64,000 bases of DNA from CAWATZ01 sp963784995 (lineage in GTDB: Bacteria > Planctomycetota > Planctomycetia > Gemmatales > Gemmataceae). Below the pieces are notes generated by a model. The model ran no database searches. It was not told where the DNA came from and saw nothing but the letters and a program-made list of their open reading frames with translations. The position numbers and the translations under genes were made by a program. The stretch is from assembly GCA_963784995.1 (NCBI GenBank), contig CAWATZ010000001.1, positions 124,001 to 188,000 of the forward strand, in the 5' to 3' direction. Below are positions 16,067 through 24,187 of the stretch, piece after piece (the stretch's first letter is position 1; each line of letters opens with the position of its first letter).

Positions 16067-17569
16067 TCAGAAGGGATTGTCATTCTCACCCTCTTCATCT
16101 TCCATTTCCAGGACCGCCAGCCGTTTGCCCAGAGGCGACTGCGCCAGGGCGGCCGCGGCGGGCTTGCTGATCTCGTTGTCGTACAACCGCAGGACAAGGA
16201 GGTTCTTCAAGTGTTTGGTTTTTGTCAGGGCCTTTGCCGCCTGGTCCCCCAAACCGTTGTGAGCGACGTTCACGTCCAGAAGAGCAGCCGTGCCAGGAGA
16301 CTCCGCCAGATGCGCGGCCCCCTCGTCGCCGATGTCGTTATCGGCCATTTGCAGTGTGTGAAGAAAGGGAGGCTTCTTTTCCAGCAGCCTGTACAAACCC
16401 TCGGGACCGAAACTGTTGCTGTTCACGTTAAGCTGTCGCAAACTGTCGAGGAAGGGCGCATTCACCAACCACCGCGCGCCGGACAGGTGGATCTCGCACT
16501 GGTCCAGCTCCAGCACCTTCAGTTCGCCAAGACAGGGAGCAAATGCCAGGTCCGACGCGCCGACGTCTCCTACCAGGTTCTCGCCAAGATCCAGGACGTC
16601 CAGGCGCAGCTCCGATTGCGCGGAGCCGAATTCCTTGATTGCGTCGGCATCCAGCTCATTGGCGCGGAGCAACAGGATCTTCAAGTTGCTCACGCGCGGC
16701 GAGCGCAGCAAGGCCCGAAGCCCACGGCGGCGCACGGCGTTCCCGGACAGGTTCAGCGTGCGCAACCGAGCCACTCCCGACCAGTTCACCAGGGCCGTCA
16801 GGTCTGTCGCCTCCAGGACGGGATCCTCGTAGTAGCGGCCGGACCTCCGAGTGCGGCCATAACTGCTTGTTTCGGACAGGTCCAGCTCCTCCAGGGAAGT
16901 CAGGGTATTGGCCTGCGACAGACCTCGGATGACCTGACTGCCGATCGAGTTGCCGGGCACGCGGAGCGCCGCCAGGTTGCCGAGGTAAGGAGAGGCCACG
17001 AGCCGGAGAAAGCCCTCGCTTCCCAGGCTGCAATGGCGGACGTTCAACGCACGCAGTGTGGACAGCAGCGGCATTTCGGCGAGCCGGTCGGCATCGTACC
17101 GATTGAGGAGCTGGCCGGTGATCGATAGCTCCCGCAGCTCGGGAATCGGCGCGATGGCGTCGCCGGATTGGTCCTGACGAGGCCAGGGGGCGGACGCCTG
17201 TTCTATCGGAGCCGCAGCCCAGCAAGCGCCGGCATTCGCTCCCAGCACCCCGAAACTGGCGAACGCTGCCGTGGCGACGAACCCCCGGCGAAACTCCTCC
17301 CACCGGACTCCCGGCACGTCGGGCAATTCTTGCTTCCACGTCGGCCCATGTTGCTTGATCAGCTCGCTTTCACGCAACCGCAGTCGAACCTGGCGCGCGT
17401 CCCATTCGGGCAGGAAGGCCCGCGCGATCTGCACGCGGATGAACTCGGCGCGGGCGCTGTCGCCGTGTTCCTCCAAGAAGTCGGCGAAGATGAGCCGGGG
17501 CGTGTTATCGTCGGGATGAGCGACGATGTCTTCCAGAAAGCCGCGGGCCTGTTCAGAAGGGATTGTCAT
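16067..17569 (-). CDS. TIGR02996 domain / leucine-rich-repeat protein (copy 2)
   Basis: A paralogue of about 500 residues with the same plan: TIGR02996 domain at the N-terminus (EQARGFLEDIVAHPDD, FADFLEEHGD) and LRRs to near the C-terminus (LRTLNLSGNAV, LKILLLRANEL, LDVLDLGENLVGD, LRQLNVNSNSFG). I chose the ATG giving MTIPSEQARG at 17569; in-frame ATGs at 17575 and 17584 are possible. All three starts lie inside the end of copy 3, so translation is coupled. It ends EDEEGENDNPF, nearly the same tail as copy 3, pointing to recent duplication of these two. The gap to copy 1 is 50 bases. Confidence 0.85.
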   Translation of the reverse strand: MTIPSEQARGFLEDIVAHPDDNTPRLIFADFLEEHGDSARAEFIRVQIARAFLPEWDARQVRLRLRESELIKQHGPTWKQELPDVPGVRWEEFRRGFVATAAFASFGVLGANAGACWAAAPIEQASAPWPRQDQSGDAIAPIPELRELSITGQLLNRYDADRLAEMPLLSTLRALNVRHCSLGSEGFLRLVASPYLGNLAALRVPGNSIGSQVIRGLSQANTLTSLEELDLSETSSYGRTRRSGRYYEDPVLEATDLTALVNWSGVARLRTLNLSGNAVRRRGLRALLRSPRVSNLKILLLRANELDADAIKEFGSAQSELRLDVLDLGENLVGDVGASDLAFAPCLGELKVLELDQCEIHLSGARWLVNAPFLDSLRQLNVNSNSFGPEGLYRLLEKKPPFLHTLQMADNDIGDEGAAHLAESPGTAALLDVNVAHNGLGDQAAKALTKTKHLKNLLVLRLYDNEISKPAAAALAQSPLGKRLAVLEMEDEEGENDNPF

Positions 17570-19031
17570 TCTCATCCTCTCCATCTTCCATTTCCAGGAT
17601 GGCCAGCCGCTTCCCCAGCGACGACTCTGTCAGCTCAACGCAGGTCGCCGTACTGATCGGATTGTCATTCAACCGCAGGACGAGAAGGTTCGGTAAATGA
17701 TTCGACTTCATCAGCGCTTCGGCCGCGTGATTGCCCAGATCGTTCTCAGCAAGGTTCAGTTTCAGCAAGGAATCCGAAGCAGGGGACTCCGCCAGGTGCG
17801 ATGCTCCCTCGTCGCCCAGATCGTTATTGACCATTTGCAGCGTGTGCAGGCAGGCGGGGTTTGCGTTGAGCAGCGCTAGCAGTCCCTCCGCGCCAAAGCT
17901 GTTGTGGTTCAGGTTCAGGCTCCGCAAGCTGCCGAGAAGCGGCGCCTTGGCCAACCGGCGAGCAGCGGACTGCGGCAGTTCGCAGCTGTCCAGATCCAGC
18001 ACCTTCAGCTCGCGGAGGCAGGGCGCGTTTGCCAGGTCCGCTATCCCGCGATCTCCCAGCAGGTTCTCACCCACGTCCAGGACGTCCAGTCGCAGTTCTG
18101 GGGGAGCGTTGCGGAACTCCTGCATCGCTGGATTGTTGAGCCCGGCGGCACGGAGGACCAGCTTCTTCAAGCCACTGCAGCGCGGCGACTGAAGCAGCAC
18201 CGCCAGTCCGGTTCGCCCCACTTCGTTCCCGGAGAGCGTCAGGGAACGCATCCGTTCCATTCCCGACCACGCAGCCAGCATCTCCAGGCCAGCCGCATCG
18301 ACGATGGGATCCTCACCATAGCGGCCGTAGCTGGCCTCTTCAGACAGGTCCAGTTCCGTCAGCGAAGTCAGGGAAACGGAAGCATACAGAGCATCGATGC
18401 CCCCATTGCCAATGGAGTTGTTCGGCACGCGCAGCGCCGTCAGGTTCCCCAGGTGAGGAGAGGCCACCAGTTCCTGAAAACCTTCAACTCCCAGGTTGCA
18501 ATCGCGGACAGTGAGAACGCGGAGGGTGGACAGAAAGGGAGAGTCGGCGAGTCCGCCAAACGCGCCTCGATTCACGAACCTCCCGGTGATCGAGAGTTCG
18601 CGCAACCCGGGAATCGGCACGAGTCCCTCACACTCTTCGCGCTGCCGGGGCCAGCGAACGGAAACGGCTTCGACTGGCGCGGTGCCCCAGCAGGCGCTGG
18701 CGTTCTCCCGGAACACCTTGAAGCTGGAAAACGCGGCCGTCGCCACGAATCCCCGGCGAAACTCCTCCCAGCGGACCCCCTTGATGCGCGGCAATTCCCC
18801 TCGCCACTTTCGCCCATGCTGCTGGAGCAAGGCCCGTTCGCGCAACCCCAACCGAACGTGGTTTGCGTCCCATTCCGGGAGAGAGGCACGCTCGATCTGC
18901 ACGCGGATGAACTCGGCGCGAGCGCCGTCGCCGTGTTCCTCCAACCAGTCGGCGAAGATGAGCCGCGGCGTGTTGTCATCGGGGTGAGCGATGATGTCTT
19001 CCAGAAAGCCGCGTGCCTGTTTGTCATTCAT
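17553..19031 (-). CDS. TIGR02996 domain / leucine-rich-repeat protein (copy 3)
   Basis: A 492-residue protein with TIGR02996 (MNDKQARGFLEDIIAHPDD) followed by leucine-rich repeats (LRVLTVRDCNLG, MRSLTLSGNEVG, LKKLVLRAAGL, LRSLNLNHNSFG). The reading frame is open for 117 codons upstream, but that stretch belongs to the preceding nucleotidyltransferase read in another frame. The true start is the ATG at 19031, which overlaps the nucleotidyltransferase stop (ATGA). The three copies share the pattern 'PxxxLRELSI', so they likely arose by two tandem duplications. No catalytic motif was seen. Confidence 0.85.
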   Translation of the reverse strand: MNDKQARGFLEDIIAHPDDNTPRLIFADWLEEHGDGARAEFIRVQIERASLPEWDANHVRLGLRERALLQQHGRKWRGELPRIKGVRWEEFRRGFVATAAFSSFKVFRENASACWGTAPVEAVSVRWPRQREECEGLVPIPGLRELSITGRFVNRGAFGGLADSPFLSTLRVLTVRDCNLGVEGFQELVASPHLGNLTALRVPNNSIGNGGIDALYASVSLTSLTELDLSEEASYGRYGEDPIVDAAGLEMLAAWSGMERMRSLTLSGNEVGRTGLAVLLQSPRCSGLKKLVLRAAGLNNPAMQEFRNAPPELRLDVLDVGENLLGDRGIADLANAPCLRELKVLDLDSCELPQSAARRLAKAPLLGSLRSLNLNHNSFGAEGLLALLNANPACLHTLQMVNNDLGDEGASHLAESPASDSLLKLNLAENDLGNHAAEALMKSNHLPNLLVLRLNDNPISTATCVELTESSLGKRLAILEMEDGEDENDNPF

Positions 19032-19839
19032 GGCAATTGCTCCAGAATGGGTCCCAGCCGCTCGGCCACCTCGGCGACGACTTGCCCCAGGTTCCTCGGC
19101 GTTTCCTGTCCTCGGTGCTGCTTGACAAAGTCCATCCAGCGGGCCGAGGCCATTTTCATGCCCCACCACGAATCCCGGCCGAAGATCGCACGGGCGTCGC
19201 CCGGCGCAGTCCCCCCGGCTGGTGAAGGACAGGGCAATCGCTTGCGGCAGCTCCGCGAAGTTCATCGGCACTCGCCCCAGGAGCAGCCGGAGGTCGTTCA
19301 GGTCCTTGGGACGCCAGTGCAGCATCCCCATGTGTCGGAGGGCATGGAGCTTCCGGCCGGTGATCGTCTCGGGCCGGCACATCCAGAAGGCGCGCCGTGA
19401 GGCCGCTGCCGCGCGTCGGGTAATCGCCCAGAATCGGCGCCGGGATCAGCGGCTCGCCAAAGGTCACGTCCACGCTGAATTCGTCCTCGATGCCATCGAC
19501 CTCCCCCGAGGCGAACAGCCGCACTCCGGGCGAGGTCGTGTGCAGCCAGATCCCTTCGACGCGGAACCTCTCGGGATCGAAGGTCACGCCGTCGTCAATG
19601 CCCCGGTCTGCCAGCAGCGGAACAAACCGCCGGCCCGTCTCCTCCACGCTGAACGGCAATGTGCAAACCAGGTCGAGGTCGCCGGCCGGTCGGGCCAGCG
19701 GCCGGAACCAGTGGCGCAGCAGCATCCCGCCCCGGAGGACAAAGCAACGGGCGTCCGGCAGCCGGGCCAGGCGCAGCAGCACGCCTTCCAGGAGCCGGTG
19801 GTGGGACGTTTCCGCGGGAGCTTGGAGGATCTTGTTCAT
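19028..19839 (-). CDS. AbiEii/AbiGii-like nucleotidyltransferase, two frame breaks
   Basis: About 270 residues read across three frames. The first part (from ATG 19839) has the nucleotidyltransferase signature: LRGGMLLRHWF (35-45) and, a little later, GDLDLVC with the catalytic D-x-D (54-56), then a central domain. After a break near 19390 the next frame gives RPETITGRKLHALRHMGML and KDLNDLRLLLGR, the C-terminal K-H-A-L/K-D-x-x-D-L motif of AbiEii toxins. After a second break near 19215 the tail is GRDSWWGMKMASARW ending ILEQLP. The family includes type IV toxin nucleotidyltransferases, but no AbiEi-like antitoxin is adjacent. It is the first gene of the LRR/sulfotransferase operon; the stop overlaps the next ATG. 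Confidence 0.7.
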
Positions 19840-19896
19840 GGTGGTAGTGTAGTCAGCGGGGAGGCTGCTTGCCCACGTCAGCAGGAGCGCAGCCGG

Positions 19897-19997
19897 CCCA
19901 GGGTTCACACCCTGGTCTATTGACTGTCGCCCCTTCGGGGCTGAAGAAAAAAGCCCCGAAGGGGCGACAGTCAATAGACCAGGACGTGAGTCCTGGG
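19897..19997. repeat. 46-bp-arm palindrome, family A (copy 2)
   Basis: The arms (19897-19942 and 19952-19997) are nearly identical to those of the element at 5975-6073: CCCAGGGTTCACACCCTGG, CTATTGACTG and GCCCCTTCGGGGCT. A single base differs in the GCCGCCCC/GTCGCCCC segment, and that change is compensated in the opposite arm, keeping base pairing. This suggests selection for structure or recent self-copying. Confidence 0.9.
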
Positions 19998-20123
19998 TGC
20001 GAGGGCGCCGGACGCCAACCGCGCTTGAAACGGCCAGGCGGGATGCAACAATAGCAGGAATGAGGGGCGGACCTGCTTCCCTCACCTGAATCCTGCCCTG
20101 ATCGAGGCGGAGGAGTGACGTCC

Positions 20124-20585
20124 ATGGCGCGCGAGCACGAGCTGCGGTTGAGCAAAGCGGCCTTGATGAAACTGGACGAGGCCGAGCGGAAGCGCTTTCT
20201 CAAGTGCGGCGTCTCGGAAAAGAATGTGAATCTGGTTTGCTGCTGGGCCATGCGTTGCGTCACAGTGCGCACGCCCTACGTGCGGATTAACACCTGGGGA
20301 GATCAGTATGGCCTGGAAGTGGAAGTCATGATTGACTGCGACCCTCCGGAGCCGCTGCGTCAACTGATCCTTGCGGCGCTGTCCAGCATCGCCGAGGGGC
20401 CGATTCGGGAAGAGCCTGGGTACTGGTATCTGGACTGCGGAGAGAACAATCCCGAAGTGGTCGCGGCACAGGTGTACGACATGCTGTGCGAATGGATGGC
20501 AGGGGAAAGCACGGCGGCGGCCATTCCCCGGAGATGGAGAGCGATGTTTGCCGGAGCGAGCAGCCGCCGAGAGATCGGATCCTGA
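20124..20585 (+). CDS. Hypothetical protein upstream of radical SAM gene
   Basis: A 153-residue soluble protein with no recognised family. I chose the ATG that lies 8 bases after CGGAGGAG rather than the GTG at 20115. It has a charged helical N-terminus (LRLSKAALMKLDEAERKR), a central strand-rich part containing VTVRTPYVRINTWGDQYG and VMIDCDPPEPL, and EEPGYWYLDCGENNPE. The radical SAM gene starts 28 bases after its stop, so they are probably one operon. A functional link to that enzyme is possible but not shown. The gene lies just outside the AT-rich toxin island. Confidence 0.55.
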   Translation: MAREHELRLSKAALMKLDEAERKRFLKCGVSEKNVNLVCCWAMRCVTVRTPYVRINTWGDQYGLEVEVMIDCDPPEPLRQLILAALSSIAEGPIREEPGYWYLDCGENNPEVVAAQVYDMLCEWMAGESTAAAIPRRWRAMFAGASSRREIGS

Positions 20586-20613
20586 AGGGCGGGAGATTGG
20601 AGCGGAGGCCGTC

Positions 20614-21555
20614 ATGCAACCGTCTGTCGTGGAAAGCACGCCGCAAGCCGATTACGTGGGCTATCCGAGCAGCCAGGATGCCTCGGTCAACTGGGACAGG
20701 CCGGCGGACGTGGGCCGGATCGAGGCCCGCTACGTCCGCCGCTGTCCGGATTACGTCGTGGTGTACCTCTCCTCGCAAACCGGCTGCGATCAGGGCTGCC
20801 GCATGTGCCACCTGACCGCCACCGGGCAGACCCGGCTGCGCAACGTGACCCACGAGGAGTTCCTCCAGCAAGCGGATACGGTCCTCGACCACTACCGGAG
20901 GGAAACGCCGCCGGCCCGCTCGGTGCATTTCAACTTCATGGCCCGCGGCGAACCGCTGGCCAATCCACTCCTGCTGGAAAGCGCCGACGACTTGCTCGGC
21001 GACCTGGCCCAGCGAGCCGTCGCCCTCCGACTGCGGCCACGCTACCTGGTCTCGACCATCTTTCCCCGGGAATTGGGCGACCGACGGCTGGAAGACGTCT
21101 TCCTCGTCCATCACCCCGAGATTTACTACTCGATCTACAGCGTTCGCGAGTCATTCCGCCGCCGTTGGCTGCCGAAGGCGCTCCCCGTTGAGGAGGCGCT
21201 GGACCGGCTTGTCTCCTGGCAGCGCTGCACCTACAAGATTTGCAAGGTCCACTATGCCTTCATCGCGGGAGAGAACGACAGCGAGGCCGACGTTCATGCG
21301 ATTTGCGACGCCCTGGAAAGCAGGCGGTTGATGGTCCACGTCAACATCGTCCGCTACAATCCGCACGACCCCCGCCGGCACGGCGTCGAGCCGCCGGAGG
21401 AGATCATTCAGCGGAACGCGAAGATCTTCCAGGAACGCTTGCCCTATGCTCGGGTCCGGGTCATTCCACGGGTCGGCTTCGACGTGGCCGCCTCCTGCGG
21501 CATGTTCGTCGCGCCCCAGGGGCCGACGCTGGAGCAGATCAAACTGCGGGCGTAA
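20614..21555 (+). CDS. RlmN/Cfr-like radical SAM protein
   Basis: A 313-residue radical SAM enzyme, with its start at the ATG after AGCGGAGGCC. The cluster motif is CDQGCRMC (C-x3-C-x2-C) in SSQTGCDQGCRMCHLT. The FMARGEPLANP segment parallels the GEPLAN motif of RlmN. The C-terminal VGFDVAASCGMF carries a Cys at the position of the RlmN cysteine that forms the methyl adduct. This strongly suggests a dual-cysteine RNA methyltransferase-type mechanism. Compared with RlmN (about 350-390 residues) the N-terminal HhH domain seems reduced, so it is probably a paralogue with another RNA target, not the housekeeping enzyme. Its last 390 bases plus 33 of the trailer are repeated at 26823-27245. Confidence 0.8.
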   Translation: MQPSVVESTPQADYVGYPSSQDASVNWDRPADVGRIEARYVRRCPDYVVVYLSSQTGCDQGCRMCHLTATGQTRLRNVTHEEFLQQADTVLDHYRRETPPARSVHFNFMARGEPLANPLLLESADDLLGDLAQRAVALRLRPRYLVSTIFPRELGDRRLEDVFLVHHPEIYYSIYSVRESFRRRWLPKALPVEEALDRLVSWQRCTYKICKVHYAFIAGENDSEADVHAICDALESRRLMVHVNIVRYNPHDPRRHGVEPPEEIIQRNAKIFQERLPYARVRVIPRVGFDVAASCGMFVAPQGPTLEQIKLRA

Positions 21556-21588
21556 ACGTCTAGTTTATGAGGTCATCGAGTCCACGTT
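21166..21588 (+). repeat. 423-bp direct repeat, left copy (radical SAM 3' end plus trailer)
   Basis: It matches 26823-27245 without any gap, at roughly 94% by eye. It includes the last 129 codons plus the stop of the radical SAM gene and 33 bases after it, up to CGAGTCCACGTT. The two copies flank the toxin-immunity island. Differences are both silent and replacement, so the duplication is not brand new. Confidence 0.9.
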
Positions 21589-21634
21589 GGATGAATGACG
21601 AGATCCGAAACTCGGGATCTGGGAGGAGCCGGCC

Positions 21635-22029
21635 ATGTCGTTCTGGTGCAGCGTCTACCTCTACGTACCCATTGAGCGGTTAGCCGTGGCTCTCCGCGCG
21701 ACGGCGGGGTTCGCCCTGCCGAGCGCGAAGGGACCGTTATGGTCCGGCTCCCTACCCACGATGCCGTTTCACTGCCGCTGCTGGGGGACGACCCGGTGGC
21801 GTCCCTGACCATTGGATGTCGAAGTTGCCTGCAGCTGGCGCCGTGGGGGTCGTTCTGGTTCCCTGTCGATGACGTCATCCGAGAGGATGCCGGGGCGTCG
21901 TCAATGATCAATGCAGACCATGCCGTATCCATGTGGGGCCTCGGAGGTGTCAGCAGGGTGGGCAGGATGCCGCGTTCGGAGTACCAGGCGGCAAATGCCT
22001 CTGCTAGCCTCTCGAATCACACGCTGTAG
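21635..22029 (+). pseudogene. Short disrupted gene after the radical SAM gene
   Basis: An ATG at 21635 follows a strong GGGAGGAG site and encodes MSFWCSVYLYVPIERLAVAL. A frame change near 21740 allows continuation as VMVRLPTHDAVSLPLLGDD, PVASLTIGCRSC and LQLAPWGSFWFPVDD, ending at 22029. The two parts read naturally as one small protein of about 130 residues, with no recognised family. It lies at the left edge of the AT-richer island and may be the original downstream neighbour of the radical SAM gene, damaged by the island's arrival. Evidence is modest. Confidence 0.35.
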
Positions 22030-22158
22030 TTCTGGCCGTTCCGCTGGAAGCGGGGCGAGAGGCGGCCCGTCTCGCCGTTGAAGGCGTACCTGTTCTGGGT
22101 GACGTTGTCGTCTTCGTCCACGGCTAGGATGCGGGCCCGCTGGTCGGGTTCACTGAAT

Positions 22159-22845
22159 TCACATCTCGTTGCCGCATATTGGACAAACCTGTTGAGCCTC
22201 TGTCTGTCGCGAACGGTTGAGGATGACACCACAACGGGGACAGCAGCGCTCATCATTCAGTGGGATGGGAGGTCCAAGCCTGATTTCCAGCATCGGTTGG
22301 TCACGTTTCAAGCGAACCGGAGCACGCCCCGAGAGGAAACTCGGCCGCGGGATTCTGCCCGCCTTCATGTCGTCCAAGTAAGTGTGACGGCCCTTGACGA
22401 GAGCATCCAGAGCGACACAGTCTTCGGGCCAGACGCCGGCATTCCTGGCTCCCTCCAGCAGCTTCTGAATCGCACTTAGCAAGGCGGCTTCAACCACCTC
22501 GGGGATGACAAGAGTTTTGTGAAGAATCCTCTTCTCATCGTTCTCTTCTTGCACCAGGCTCAGCCGCCACCGTTGTTTCGGTCTCTGTTGCAGCCACATC
22601 TCGTAGCGATACCAGAAGGGCAGACGGGTGCCTCGGCTATTCCCGCTCTCCAATCTCAGTACGGCCTTGTACCACTTGAAAAGGAAGACCCCGGCGAAAT
22701 CAGTCCAGATCGGCATGGGATAGACCACCTTACCGACGTGGACAGCGAACGGAGTATAGATGAGGTTCACACCCTTGAACTGAGGAGGAGGCGTCGAGAG
22801 AATCTGCTTGTCAGTGTTCACGCCAATCCGGAATGTGGTGGCCAT
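22159..22845 (-). CDS. Island protein with C-terminal zinc ribbon (paralogue 1)
   Basis: A 228-residue protein of unknown family, with two CxxC pairs at its C-terminus (CCPRCGVILN ... QVCPICGNEM) predicted to bind one zinc. The body shares a recognisable pattern with the next gene: SRGTRLPFWYRYEMWLQ, PKQRWRLSLV, LVIPEVVEAALLSAIQKLL, GARNAGVWPEDCV. It is the last gene of the minus-strand island that starts with a polymorphic toxin. Position in a toxin island and tandem duplication suggest an immunity function, as immunity genes often form arrays, but no known Imm family is matched. The ATG has a GGAG site 8 bases upstream. Confidence 0.6.
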   Translation of the reverse strand: MATTFRIGVNTDKQILSTPPPQFKGVNLIYTPFAVHVGKVVYPMPIWTDFAGVFLFKWYKAVLRLESGNSRGTRLPFWYRYEMWLQQRPKQRWRLSLVQEENDEKRILHKTLVIPEVVEAALLSAIQKLLEGARNAGVWPEDCVALDALVKGRHTYLDDMKAGRIPRPSFLSGRAPVRLKRDQPMLEIRLGPPIPLNDERCCPRCGVILNRSRQTEAQQVCPICGNEM

Positions 22846-22871
22846 GCATTACTCCAGCGCGACCGCGCTTT

Positions 22872-23672
22872 TCACATGGTTCTGACTTCGTGTTTGCAGT
22901 ACGGACAGGTTTGGCTGGTTTGGTTCTCGCCCCAAGGTCGGAGGACGCCAGTGCATTGTGGACAGAAGAGCGGTGACGTTCCATGCCGTCGCTCCACTGG
23001 AGCAGAGAGAACTGGTGAGATTAGTGGCTGAGGCTTCATCTGCTGGGAGAATCGGGAATTGACCGGAGGTTCGCGATGCGGCTGTGGGTTTCTTTGAGGA
23101 AAAACAGCCGTGGCGGATGGACTTTGCTGGGCGTACCCTACTCTGTTTTTCAGAGCCTCAACTTGACGCATGTACTCATCAGGGTCACGGAGGAATTGTT
23201 CCATCTCCACACAATCTGGTGTCCAGATGCCCGCTTTCTCTGCTCCTGTCAGGACCTTTCGGCTAACGGAGAGCAGACCTGCTTCCAACCGCTCGGGAAC
23301 GCACAGAACCTCTGCCCTTATTCGCTTACCTTGCAAATGATCGACGTAGCTGACTTTCCACAGCGACTTGGGCGTTGTCCGCACCCAGATTTCGCCTTCA
23401 CAGACGGTAAAGAACAGCTTCGCCCCTCGACTCTTCCCCTCAGCCAAGCTGTGAATGGCCCTGTTCCAATGCAACAATAAGACAAGTAGGAATTCCCCAC
23501 CCAGCACTCCTTTTGTGGGCGAGAAATCTCCGATCCGGAGCGAAAAACTACCAAACAGTTGTTGGCAGCGAGCCGTATAGGGATTCCGAAGCATGTCCGG
23601 AGCCACGCCTACGATGAGTTTGAATTGGCCGTTCATGAGGTTGTGGGTCCTTTTCTGCTCCAGGAATGTCAC
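22872..23672 (-). CDS. Island protein with C-terminal zinc ribbon (paralogue 2)
   Basis: A 266-residue protein if the GTG at 23672 is used, which overlaps the previous stop (GTGA), or 254 residues from the ATG at 23636, which has AAAAGGA upstream. The body parallels paralogue 1: SRGAKLFFTVCEGEIWV, PKSLWKVSYVDHL, LCVPERLEAGLLSVSRKVL, AEKAGIWTPDCV. A Pro/Gln-rich linker (about 175-235) leads to a C-terminal zinc ribbon, FCPQCTGVL ... TCPYCKHEV. The shared core with different linkers suggests a recognition domain tethered to a zinc ribbon. An immunity or adaptor role is inferred from position only. Confidence 0.6.
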   Translation of the reverse strand: MTFLEQKRTHNLMNGQFKLIVGVAPDMLRNPYTARCQQLFGSFSLRIGDFSPTKGVLGGEFLLVLLLHWNRAIHSLAEGKSRGAKLFFTVCEGEIWVRTTPKSLWKVSYVDHLQGKRIRAEVLCVPERLEAGLLSVSRKVLTGAEKAGIWTPDCVEMEQFLRDPDEYMRQVEALKNRVGYAQQSPSATAVFPQRNPQPHREPPVNSRFSQQMKPQPLISPVLSAPVERRHGTSPLFCPQCTGVLRPWGENQTSQTCPYCKHEVRTM

Positions 23673-24175
23673 TCTTCGACGGAAACAAGAGAATTGATGA
23701 ATCGCTCGAAACTGTCGGCAATCGGTTCCAGGTTATCCATTGACTCCACTGGACCGTATTCGGGAAGCCACCAGTAGATCGTCCCGTTGTCTGCCCCGCT
23801 GAGGGATAGCAGAAACTGACCGCCCGATCCGGAGGCAATGGGAAGTAGGTGGCTGGGTAGTTCGTCGGAGTACCTCTCACGAGCCCCTCGGAGGTCGTAG
23901 AGATCACCCGCCTTGAATCCGTAAAACACCTCAACCGAGGTTTCGATCTCTCCCGGGCTACCCAGACTGGTGAATCGAATGTCTCCCGTTCCAGTGGTAA
24001 GACCGTACTTCATCAGGAACAAGCGATAGCTAGAGGGAAGGGAATAGCCCAGCTGCTGCTCGAACAGGTTGAGTTCGGCATCGGTAACCGACTCAGGGGG
24101 CGCCATGTGCCGATAGCGAATCCGTGACATCACTGCATCAAATGCATTCCACAATGGAGAACTGTAGTGATGCAT
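23669..24175 (-). CDS. SMI1/KNR4 (SUKH) family immunity protein
   Basis: A 168-residue SUKH-superfamily protein. The typical entry motif is present: PESVTDAELNLFEQQLGYSL then PSSYRLFLMKYGL. Later come GDLYDLRGARERY and a conserved SGGQFLLSLSGADNGTIYWW segment. SUKH proteins commonly neutralise nuclease-type polymorphic toxins made by the same or neighbouring cells. Here the only toxin in the island is the GIY-YIG nuclease two to three genes upstream, so it is a candidate partner. The stop overlaps the downstream gene's GTG, supporting one operon. The GC content is visibly lower than in flanking chromosomal genes. Confidence 0.8.
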   Translation of the reverse strand: MHHYSSPLWNAFDAVMSRIRYRHMAPPESVTDAELNLFEQQLGYSLPSSYRLFLMKYGLTTGTGDIRFTSLGSPGEIETSVEVFYGFKAGDLYDLRGARERYSDELPSHLLPIASGSGGQFLLSLSGADNGTIYWWLPEYGPVESMDNLEPIADSFERFINSLVSVEE

Positions 24176-24187
24176 CGAATTCCCCTC

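Noticed and set aside
19032..19382. 117-codon N-terminal extension of LRR copy 3
   Set aside because: This stretch encodes the C-terminal part of the nucleotidyltransferase; the LRR protein starts with MNDKQARGF as in copy 1.
22017..22256. 79-residue minus-strand ORF at the island end
   Set aside because: It overlaps the zinc-ribbon gene in another frame and has no start signal. Its tail (RYAFNGETGRLSPRFQRN) looks protein-like but is unsupported.
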